Shown here: positions 50,576 to 62,500 of the stretch, piece after piece | Numbering within the stretch: position 1 is the first letter of the stretch | How the letters are laid out: each line of letters opens with the position of its first letter | Source of the DNA: UBA1429 sp964482225 | Lineage (GTDB): Bacteria; Chloroflexota; Anaerolineae; UBA1429 | Direction of reading: 5' to 3' | Assembly (NCBI GenBank): GCA_964482225.1 | Contig: CAYZWT010000022.1 | Coordinates: 1-64,000 of the forward strand | DNA length: 64,000 nucleotides | Position numbers and translations under genes: made by a program | Notes under the pieces: model-generated | Databases searched by the model: none | What the model saw: only the letters and a program-made list of their open reading frames with translations | What the model was told of the DNA's origin: nothing

Positions 50576-53500
50576 ATGCACACCAAGAGCCTGTCCCGCA
50601 TCCTCCTGGTCTGTCTCCTGTTGCTCATGGCACTGGCGGCTGGGCGCCTGGGCGCCTTGGGCCTTGTGGCGCGGGCCGAATCCAACCCCGCCCGCGCCCT
50701 GGCAGACGCTTGGGAGCGCGCCCGTGCGGCGGGCTCCTACCGCTTTCTCTCCACCACCGATCAGACCCTGGTGCCGCGTCCCGTCCCAGAGATGATCGGC
50801 CAGGGCGACACCCATATCACCTTTGAGGCCGATGGGGCTGTGTTGCTGCCCGATCGCGCCCAGATCGAGCTGCGCGTCGCGGGCGGCGGCCTGGAGAACG
50901 CCGCCACCCTGTTGCGCCAGGGCAACCAGACCTTCCTCGTGCGGGATGGCGAGGTTCAGGCCGTGGACGACGCCCTGGGACTGGCCTCGCCCACCCAGGA
51001 CGCGCTGGGCTACCTGGCCGCGGCAGAGCAGGTCACCCTGCTGGCGCCGCCCGAGGGCCATCCGCATCTCGTGCGCTATGGTTATATCCTGAATGGCGAG
51101 TTGTTCGAGCAGTATATGCGGCAGCAGTCGGAAGAGGCGCTGCGGGCGCAGCCAGGCGCTCCTGAGGGCATCTCGCTCCAACCATCGGCAGCGTTGCAGG
51201 CCATCACCGGCCAGGGCGAGCTCTGGGTGAATGAGGATGGCCTGCCCGTACGCCAGGTGCTCCAGATCGAGCTGCCCGCCGTCAGCGAGTACTATGACGG
51301 ATATCTCTACATGCTCGTGGACCTGACCAGCTATGGCCAAGTACACGAGCTGCCGAGTGTCGTGCAGGGGCCGGGGGGCGCGTGGAGCGTTGAGGGCGAT
51401 CTGGCGCCGCTCGGCATTCACCATGAGTTCGGCCTGCCAGCCGCGCCCCTCAGCCTGGAGCCACTGCCGCCAGCCCCAGAGGCCGCAGGGGCTGACGCTG
51501 CTCCTTGGCTTGGGCTCCGCAGCGTGCCTCTGCCCTTGATGGTCTCGCCTTCCAGCGTGACCCTCTTTGTGCTGGCGGCGGTGGCCATTCTGCTGCTGCG
51601 CCTCTATCGGCGCAACCCACGGCGCTGCTATGCCCTGATCATCTGCGTCATTGTCCCTGTGCTGGTGCTGTCGCCGCTCCTGCAGGCGGGCAAGGTCATC
51701 CGGTTCGTCGAGCGGCAGGCACAGGCCGCAGATGCCCGGGCAGAGGCCACGCCCGATCTGCTACAGGCGCTGGGCCTGCTGCCCAATGAACCGGCAGACG
51801 CGCCAGGCGCTCAAGTCCCCCCCTATGTCGATCAGCCCGCCCGCGCTGCTTCGCCTGTTGGCCAGGGGCTGGTTGTGCCGAGCGCTGAGGTTGCCGCTCA
51901 ACAAGCGCCTTCGACGATGGCCACCATGCGCTGCGGCGATGGCGAGCCGGGGGTCGACACCGACGGCGATGGCCTCACCGACCAGGAGGAGTACTGCCTC
52001 GGCACGAACCCGTTCATTGCCGATACCGACGGCGACGGCATCCCGGATGGCGTCGAGGTGGCTGGCTTTTACCTGAACGGCGTACACTGGACATCTGACC
52101 CGCTCAAGGTGGACACCAACGGCGACGGGATCCTGGACACGCTCGAGTGGGCCAGCGCCCACGCCGAGCTCGGCCAGGCCGCCCATGCCGATCTGGATGG
52201 CGACGGCATCCCCAACATCTGGGACGATGATGATGACGGCGACGGCGTGCCCGACGCCCAGGATCTGTCGCTCTTTGTCGTGTCCCCCTATGCCAAGACC
52301 CTCGATCTGAGCACCCAGGGGTCGGGGTTTGGCGGCTATCAATATATCGAGATCCAGGTGCAGCCCAGCAACCCCGCCCACCTGCGCTATTCGACCACCG
52401 CGCTGGACTGGCCCGTGGACTATGATGGCAACGTGCGTGACTATAACGACTCGAAGGATGATCTGCGCCTGGCGCCCTTCCTTCTGGTCCGGACCAATAT
52501 CGCGCCCGCCGCCCTTCTGGCAGAAAAGTACGGCCTGCGCTCTTGGTGGAGCGATGGCCAGCACGTCCTGCTCGTGCCACTGAACCCGGTGCAGAACGGA
52601 GGCGCCATCTCGTCCTTCTATGCCAAGGTGGCCTACGCCCCCGGCCAGACCGAGGAGATCCGCTGGGACGCCGAGATGGTCTGGCTGGCGCAGATGATGG
52701 TGGATCGCAGCGAGAACCTGCGGTTCGTCAGTGATCCTTTGGTGTTGCACCAATACCAGGATACTTTTCGCATCAGTGGGCTGCGCATCACCAAAGACCA
52801 GGGCTACGAGGCCGCCGTCATGGGCACGCCGGGAGAAGCCGACGACATGCAGCTCTTCAAGCTGCTGGTGGGCATGAGCCAGACCTTTGGCGGCCACCTC
52901 ATGCTTGAGAACCAGACTGCCGGCGAGACCGCCCTCCAGGAGATCGCTCAGCGCTTTGCCGTCGGGAGCACCGCCAGCGCCATCCACACATTCGAGGTGC
53001 CGCGCACCGCAGTGGCCATGAGCGGCCCCACCCTGTACGGGCACACGGAAGCAGGTCTACACGGGGTCGGCTCGGACCTGGTGCCCAACTTTTTGGACAC
53101 CTATGCATCCTTTTATGGCAACGCGCGCTGCCGTGATGCCGAGGGGCGCTCGGTGAACTGCGCCACGCTGCTGATCGCTTTTGAACAGTCCCAGGGCGCG
53201 GCGGATCTTGGAGAGCTGGCGTTGACCCACTCGGGCGACGCCCTCAGCCTGCACGTGAATCTGGCCGATCTTGCGCTGGTGACCACCCGCGGCGTCCAGA
53301 TGCGCATGTACGAGCAAAAGGCCAATGGCTGGCAGATGACGACGCCCGCCCGCGCGCTCGAGTTCGCCGAGCAGCGCTATGCCAGCACCTATGCCACCGC
53401 CCTGCGCGACCTGTACCCCAACTTGACTAGCGAGGATCTGCGCTTTATCACCTACACGGCCTATCTGTGGGCCCTCAGCCCCTCCTTCCGGGCCATCGCC

Positions 53501-56500
53501 GTGGATGGGGCCGCCCTGGTAGACCTGATTGCGGACGAGACCCAACTGGCCGAGTATCGCGCCTTGCCTGTGGAGCTGACCCCCGAACAGCAGACCGTGG
53601 TCGGCTACTTTGGCCTGGGCACCGGGCTGGCCGGGGCCCTGAACTCTGCCGCGTCCTTTGCCTGGGTGATCTCGGACATCGTCTCGGCCAAGACCGACTG
53701 GGCCAAGAACCACGGCGCCATGAACGCCTTTAACGTGGTGGGCGTGGGCATCTTTCTCACCGCCACCGCCGCCTCGACCATCATGGGCATCATCAACGCC
53801 GTGTGCGCCTTTGATAGCGACCTCGCCATGTGTCGCAACGAGGACGCCCTGTATGCCGCCAACATCGCGGTCAACTCGTGGGCCATCGTCGCTCAGGCCC
53901 AGACGCTGATCTCGTACCTCATCCAGTACGCCCAGGGCACCCTCACGGCCATCTCCAACGTGGTGCTGGCCGTCCAGTTCATCGGCATGGTCGTGGGCAT
54001 GGCCGTGGCCTATGCCTCGTTCGTCCTCGCCCTGATCTATGGCGGGAATAGCCCCATCATCTGGCGCGTGGCGCTGGCCGAGTTCATCGTCACCATGGTC
54101 TATCTGATGGTCCTGTTCCTGCTGAACCTGATCCCCATCATCGGGCAGATCATCACCGCGCTGCTGTCGCTGATCGACATGATCCTTTCGCTCTTTACCG
54201 GCCTGTTTACCGACAAGGCCTATACGATCGCCACCGCCATCCTGGGCCTCTTTTACGATGCCGATGTGTGTACCAGCATATCCAATGCTGCCTTTGGCGA
54301 GTTCTCTAGCGGCCTGCTAGACCCAGACATGGGCCTGGTGGGCGGGAACAGGTTCGTTCTCAGCCTGCCGGGCAGCGGCACCATCGTCAAGGAGGCGGAC
54401 GGCAACAATGACGATCTAGACAGGAGCTACATCTATGCCCAGTTGACATGGATGAACCCCTTTGGCATGCCTCCCGGGTCCTTTGCCGCCCAGAGCATGA
54501 GCCAGCCGGCGAACTGCCAGATCGTCAGCGGCGAACTCAGATGCAGCAACACCGCCCGTCTGGGTTATCTGCTCCAGCCCGCCATAAACGGCGTCGTCAA
54601 CTTTGACGGGCGGTTCAACTATCAGATCGTGTGGGCCGAGTTTGGCATGTATCACGCTTGGCGCTGGAAGACGCACGAGATGCAAGGCACCCTCCCCGAG
54701 GAAGCCGACCAACTGGCACCGCAAGTGATGTACCTGGACGTGCTGCCAGCCACCCTGCAGGGGCTCTGGTCGTGGTCCGAGATCACCAACCCGGACCGCG
54801 ACGGCGACGGCCTCACCAATGAGCAGGAACTGGCCCTGGGCACCAACCCGGACAACTGGGACACGGACGGCGACGGCCTCTCGGACTATTTCGAGTGGCT
54901 CAATGCCGCCGCGCTCGGCACGAATCCGCTGCTCTATGATACCGACGGCGATGGCCTCAGCGACGGTCTCGAGTTCCTGCTGGGCACCCGCATTGACGTG
55001 GCAGATACCGACGGCGATGGGTTGCTGGATGGCGAGGAAGTGCGCCGTGTACAGGGCGGCGTCCTGTTGGGCGGCTGGCAGGTGGCGCTGCCCGGCGGGC
55101 GCACGGTCTGGGTCGCTTCTGATCCCCTCCTGGCCGATGCCGACATGGACGGGCTGAACGACGCGGAGGAGCGGGACAATGGCGCCAGCCCCCATGCGGC
55201 CAATTCTCCCGTGCCCGTCATGACCTTGAGCGCCTCCCCCATCCGAGGCGTTCCGGGCGGCCGCGCGGGCACCTACTGGCTGCCCGATGAGGATGTCGAG
55301 ATCAGGGTTGCCCTCATCAACGGGACCGGCGACGCCATCACAACCACCATGACGCTCGAACTGCCCTCCTGGCTCGGGGACATCAGCGGCGGCGAGATGC
55401 AAGGCGACCGCAGCCCGACGCTGACGCAGCTCGGAAACACGCTCCGGTGGTCCTTTGCCGGGGCCAACGCGCTGCAGAGCTACGAGTCGGTGCATACCAC
55501 GATCACGGCCCGTGCAGCCGCCAGTTCGGGGCAGTCCACCATCGCGCTCGCCCTACCCTACGGCGATGTCCAGATGCGCCGGGCACTCACCGCCGTCCTG
55601 GACGGCGACGATCCCCGGGTCAGCATCATGTCGCCCGCGCCCAACGAGTACCTGCGCGGCCAGACCTACGTGGTCGGCGGGGCCGCTTGGGACAACACCA
55701 CCTGGGTCACCGGCGTCGAGCTGAGCATCGTTGCCCAGGGCGAGCCCGCTGACCTGCAACCCCTGGAAGGCAGCCTCAGCCCGTGGGCGTACGCCTGGAC
55801 CCTGCCCGCCGATGGCGTATACAGTCTGCACGCTCGGGCTGCCGACATCATGGGACACACGCACATCACAGGGCCCGTGGATGTGACCGTTGACAACACC
55901 CCGCCCACTATCACCCTGGACTGGGCGATGGACGGCAGCACCGTGCGCTTGGGCGGCGCCCTTTCCGACAACCTCTCTGGCGTGGCATGGGTACAGTTGG
56001 CGATCGACGGCCAGCCCTGGCGCGCCGTGGACCATGACGGAGCCGAATGGCGGCACGACTGGAACGTCGGCGTGGCCGCCCAGGGCCGACACGAGGTCGC
56101 CGCACGCGCCGTGGATCGCAGCGGCAACTACTCTGATCAGATCACCATCGAGATCATTGTGGATCAGGCGCCGCCCTCCAGCACCCTGACGGCGGGCGCC
56201 GACCCCGATACCCCGCCCGCGGTGCGCCCCAACACAACCATCACACTGACGGGCGTGGCCGATGAGGGGGGCTACCTGCCCCTGCCCTCGGCCCCCGCCG
56301 ACTGGCGCACCGGCATGGAGGTGCTGGACGACAGTAGCCTCTGGCTCGGCTTTGCCTCGGCGCTGGAGAACGACGGCGGCGTGATGGCCGCCTGGATCGG
56401 CGATATGGACGCCGACCGCCTGGCCGACCTGGCCGTGGGCTTGCCCGGCCCCGTCGGCGACGACGGTCAGGTTTATGTGCTCTATGGCCGCGCGGGCGGC

Positions 56501-59500
56501 TGGCCTGCCCCGCCGGAACTGGAGCTGATGTCCTTTGGCACAACCCGCTATGTGGGCAAGCCGGGCGTGGGCCTGGGCGCCCTGGTGGCGGCAGCGGGCG
56601 ATGCCAACGGAGACAACTATTACGACTTGATGATCGGCGAGCGCGCCTCGGCCCGCGCCTTTGTCGTGTTTGGTATGCCCGGGGCCGCGTCCGAAGTGCT
56701 GCTGGAGGCCGGGCGCGCCGGCTTTCGCACCTTGCTGCAAGCCCCTGCCACCATCCAGAGCCTGGCGACTGCCGGCGACGTGAACGGCGATGGCTATGCC
56801 GACCTGCTGGTTGTGGCCGACGGCACGGCCTACCTGCTGCTGGGGCGCGGCGGCGCATGGCCAGAGACCATCGAGGTGGCCTCTGAAGCGACCGCCTCGT
56901 GGGGCAGCGCCAAGGGCGCCCTCGGCGTAGGAGATGTGAACGGAGACCAGAGGGCCGAGTGGGTGGTGGTGCGCAGTGGCGCCCTGGATCTCTATCAGTG
57001 GAACCCGTCCACGGGGGCCGCGGTCCTGGTCACAACGGTCACCACCGCGGACGCAACCCCGCGCGTCGCTGCCCTGGGTGATGTGGACGGCGATGGCCGC
57101 GCCGACTGGCTGTATACCAACAGCGCGAGCCGCATCCTGCGCTACGGCAATGGCGCTACACACACGTTCACGGGCTACGATGGGCTGATCGCCGCCGCTG
57201 GCGACGTGGATGGCGATGGCCACGCCGATATCCTGCTGGCGGATGCCCAGGGAGTCGCCTCCCTCATCGGCCAACCGGCGGGCGGCGCTCCCACTGTCCT
57301 GGCCACGGTTTCGGGCGTGGGCGGCGCAGCCAGCGCTCCCTATGCCCTGGGCGCCGACCTGAACTCGGATGGCTCGGCGGATCTGTTGCTCGTCCCCAGC
57401 CAGGCCGTGGCCGAGGAGCGCGGGTTCGATAGCTCGAGCCTTGCTTCCGGCTTTGTCTCGCCCGATGCCCTGCCCCGGGGCGCCGCATCGGCCATGGGCG
57501 CGCCTGCTATGGCACGGGCAGCAAGCATCGAGGGCGTTGGCGCCCTCTCGGCCGGTCCGGATACGCGCTATGTGGACGATGACGGGCGGTGCGACGGCAA
57601 CTCGCCCTGCTTTGCCGCCATTCAGACGGCCGTCAACGCCTCCGATGGCGGCGGCGACACCATCATCGTGTACCCGGGCGTCTATGGGCCCTTTGCCGTA
57701 CCCGCTGGCGCCAGTTATGACAACCTAACCATTCGTGGCGTAAGCGCAGACGCGGTCTTTGTGGAGGGGAACGCTGGCGCAGGCCAGCCCGACGCCATCC
57801 GCGTGGCCGCCGACGGCGTTCGCATCGCCGATCTCACGGTGCGCAATGCGGCCTCTGGCATCGCGCTCCAGGTTGGTGGAGGCGAGCCCACCTTGACAGG
57901 GGGCAGCGAGACCTTTGTCCAGGGCGTGCTGGCCCACTCGGTCCAGGTTCCGATCTCCATGACCCAGGCCTCGGCGCTCTCTCTGCAAAGCAGCACCCTG
58001 GTCGGCAATGGCGTCAACCCCATCATCCGCGTTGATTCGGCGCCGGCCGGGCTGCATGCCTGGAGCGCCGACCGGGCCGTGCCCCTGCCCGTCGTGGGCG
58101 CCATGCAGCCGATCACCAGCAATGGCGCCTTGCTCGATAGCGCCACCGCCCTGTACGCGATCCCCGGCGGCGCCAGCCGCTCCGTCTACATGAGCACGCC
58201 CGGCGCCGATGGCGCCCTGGGGAACTGGACCCAAACCGTCGCCCTCCAGCGCTATCTGCCATACGACACAGGCTATGCAGTGGCGGCAGGATACGCCGGC
58301 AGGAGCCTGCTGGCGGCCAGCGACACGCAGATGGTCCAGTTGCACTCGAACCTGCTCTGGCCCAAGCTGGGTGGATACACCTACCGGCCGAATCATACCA
58401 CGTTCATTCACGCCGTGGCCATAAGCCCCAATACCGGCGACGTGTATGTGGGCGGCAACTTTACCGAGATGGGCGGCGTGGACGCCTTTAACCTCGCCCG
58501 CTGGGACGGAACCGCCTGGCACAAGGTGGGCGGCGCCGAGCTGCTCGATAACGGCGTCAACGGACCTGTGCGGGCACTGCACTTTGCGCCCGCGGTGGGC
58601 GCCGACGGCGTCCTGATCCCGGGCCAGTATCACCTCTACATCGGCGGCGAGTTCACCGCCCTGGGCAATGGCCAGGCCGTTGGCCACGTGGTGCGCTGGA
58701 CCGGCAGCGCCTGGGAGACCCTGGGCGCTGCCAGCAACAATGGCGTAGACGGTCCTGTGTATGCCCTGGCCAGCGACTCGACCGGCTATGTCTACATCGG
58801 CGGTAGCTTTACCAAGGGCCAGGATGGCAGCTATGGATTGTTGCGCAACAACGTCATCAAGTACTATAGGCAATCTAGCGGCTCCAGCAGTCTGCCCTGG
58901 TATGATTTCGGAGGGGGCCTGAACGGGCCCGTACACTCGCTGGTCGTCACGGGCGGCATGTGGGATTATGTCTATGCTGGCGGCACCTTTACGGCCAACT
59001 CTGATGGCGCGCCGATGAATGGCGTCGCCCGCTGGGAGTACTATGGCGGCTGGCAAGCGATGGGCGCCGGGTTCACCGGTGACGTGATTGACCTGGCCAT
59101 TGACTATTCCACCTGCGTCAACAATGAAGATACAGAGTGGCGTTCTGTCTGCGATGTCTATGCCGTCGCCTATTCGAACGAAGCCGTCAAGCGCTGGGAT
59201 GCCCACGCGGCCACCCCCTCCTGGGTGTCGGTGCCCGGCGTGTCCTATGCCTCCAACCGCCCCATATCGCTCATCAGTGACGCCGAAGGGAACGTGTTCG
59301 CGGGGACCCAACACGCCGCGGGCGCAGGGCTCTACGCCCAGTGGCGCGGCTCCACCGGCTTTGTCCTGGTCGGATACGATCTACCCCCGGTCGCCGGAGG
59401 GGTGAACTGGATTGAGGATCTCGCCCTGGATGGCGCTGGCCACCTGTACGCAGCGGCGTGCCACGCAATAAGCTACGGCTCTACCGATAGGCATAGCTGG

Positions 59501-62500
59501 ACGGGGCTGAGCCGCTGGGCCATCGCAGGCATGTTCCAGCGCAACCTTCCGAGCGGTGACTGGGTGCGCCGCGCCTACCCGCCCGTGGCCAGCCTCTGGG
59601 CTGCGCCCGAGGCCGTGGCGGCGGACGAGAGCGGCAACCTATTCGCCGTCTGGGGCAGCTATGCCGGCGGCGTGCTCTATCGTTATGACAATGCTACCAA
59701 CAACTGGATTCAGAGGGCCAAGCCGGATGCCGCCCTCTACCTCAAGCATCTGGCCTGGGCGGGCGGCAAGCTCTACGCCCTGGGTCACAATGCAAGCGGG
59801 CAGTGGCGCCTGACGCGCTATGACCCGGTGGCCAACGCCTGGTCTGAGCTGGCCCCGCCGCCCATCGGCGATAGCACCACATCCCCCGCCGGCCTCTCGT
59901 GGACGTGGGACGGGGGTGATGCCCTCTACATGCTGCGCGGCGACGGCACAAATGCGTTCCGCCGCTACCGCATCTCGGCCAACACCTGGGACGCATTGCC
60001 CGATCCGACCGTTGGCATGACCGTCTCCTTTGGCCCGGCCCTGGCGCGGGTTGGCCGTTATATGTACGCCTACGCCACGCCGAACAGTGGCGTAACCACC
60101 AACCTGTTCCGCTACGGCGCACTGCCGCTGAGCGACCTGCGCCTAGCGGTCTCTGGCACCGCCTTTGTCTCGCCCGATGCAGCCACCAGCTTTGCCTGGA
60201 CCAACCTGCCCGACGCGTCTGGCACCTATCGCTTTCTCACGAACATGGGCGCGGGCAACGCCTGGGTGGCGCCAACGACGGCCACGTGGAGCCCCGGCCT
60301 GCCGCCAGGGGGCGCCAGAGTCACGTCGGCGCAGGCGGCCTTTGCGGCCCCGCAAGATGGCCTCTATCGCCTGGGCCCGGATTCGCTCCTCAACGCGGGC
60401 TACCATCGCTACATGGCCGTGGCCCACGTATACCCGTCTCAGTCCGCCTGCACGGGCTGCAACGAGGGCGCCGTCACCTGGGGCGTGACCGCCTTTGCCA
60501 CAGTGCGCCAGGCCATCGAGACCGGTGCGGCGCGCGTGCTGATCCATCCTGGGCGCTATCCCCAGGCCTTTTACCTGGTCTCTGGCGTCGAAGTGATGGG
60601 CTCGGGCGCCGAGTTGACCATCATCGAGCCGCCCGCGGGCGCCGCCGCCACCCTCGTCACCGCAGAAGGGGTGGCGGGCGCCACGTTGGCCCGGGTCACC
60701 CTGGCGGGCGCCGCGGGCTGGCAGGGCTTTTTGGCCGAGGGCGGCGCGCGCGGCCTCACCCTGACGCGCAACATCATCCGCGACCTGGCCACGGGCGTGC
60801 GTCTGCGCCAGGGCAGCGACGTACTGATCCTGAACAACACCATCGTGCGCAACGGCAACGGCATCGTCGCCGAGGGCGACAACCCGGTCAACGTGCGCAA
60901 CACGATCCTGGCCTACCACACGGGCACCGCTCTCTCGCGTGGCCCCAGCCCCACGAGCCTCTCAAACACTTATAACGCCTTTTGGGCCAACGGCGTCGAC
61001 ATGTCTCCGGTGGACGTGGGCGGCGGCAAGCTCTTTGTGGACCCGCGCTTCCGCAACCTCGCGGCCAACGACCTGCGCCTGGCCACCGACTCGCCATTGA
61101 TTGACAAGGGGGCGCCCAACGATCCGGCGCCTCCCGGCGCGGGCGAGCGCGCAGACGTGGGCTATGCCGAGGCCAATGCCGCCAGTTTCTACGTGAGCCC
61201 CCGCTACGGGCTGACCGAGCTGAACGATGGCCTGACCTGGAGGGTGGACGCCTTTGATACCATCCAGGACGCTCTGGACGCCGCGGGCGCGACCATGCGT
61301 GCGCTGCAGGGCGCTCTGCCCGATGGCGGCTATACCGTGGGCGTGGATGCGGGGTCGTATGCCGAGCGCGTCAGCATCCCCAGCCACGTACGCCTGGTGG
61401 GCCTGGGCGCCGACGTGGCCACCATTGATGCTGGTCATGGCGGCAGCCCCGTCACCCTGGATGGCGTGACCAACGCCGAGGTCTCGGGGCTGACCCTGCA
61501 GAATGCCAGCGCCGCCGGCGCCGGCGTGCAGGTCCTAAACGCCTCCAGCGGGATCACCATCCACCGAAACGTCATCCGCAACAACGCCTCGGACGGCGTG
61601 CGTCTGACGGGGAACTCGTCCGCCGCGGCGAGCTTCAATACCATCGTGGGCAACGGAGGCGCGGGCGTGCGGGCCGTTGGCGCCCATAGCTGGGCGACGG
61701 TACGCAACAGCATCCTGCAGGGCAACGCCGTGGGCTTGCAGGCCGAGGCAGGCGCCCTCGTCCGCAACGACTATAACCTGCTACACAACACCGCCAACCT
61801 TTCCGGCGTTAGCGCCGGTTCAGACACGGTGTACGGCAATCCGGCTTTTGCCGCTACGGGCCACTATTACCTGACCGCGGCCTCGCCGGCCCTGGACGCC
61901 GCCGACCCACGGGCTCCGGTGCCCCTGGCGGGCGGCGCCCGCGCCGACCTGGGCTATCGGGAGCTGACTGCCTGTCCACTGGCCCTCTTTTTCGGGCCCG
62001 AGATCCTGTCCACTGTAACGGGCAACTCGGGCGTGCAGCAGGTGGAGGTCGGCGTGACCTTTGTGACCGACCCGAGCCTGCCCATGACGGCCACCCTGCC
62101 CAGCGCCTGGCAGACCCTGGCCCCGGCCACAGCCGACCAGCCTCTATTCTACTGGTCACACGCCCTGAGCCGGGCCAACGCCGGCCTGTATCGCGTGTAT
62201 AGCCGGGCAACGGATGCCGCCGGCAATGCCGAGACCAACGAGCGCGCCTGGTACGAGGGCGCCTTCCTGGTTGACAACACCGCCCCCACCATCGCCTGGA
62301 GCGCCCCGGCGCTGCCCGAGAGCACCAACGCTGCCGCCATGCTGGCGGTGGTCGAGGCGGATGGATCGCTGACAGCGGGCCCCTACTCTCGCGACGATCT
62401 GGCTCGGGTGTACATGAGCGTAAGCTCGCCCCTCGGCGTGGTGAACTATCCGGCTGAGAACGGGCGGGCCTGGATCTTGCTGCCCTCCGTGGGCAGCTAC

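Noticed and set aside
51761..59314. Long minus-strand frames opposite the giant gene (e.g. 51761-53044, 55553-57274, 57725-59314)
   Set aside because: They translate to Gly/Ala/His/Gln-rich sequence, end abruptly and oppose clearly modular calcium-repeat, FG-GAP and beta-helix coding.
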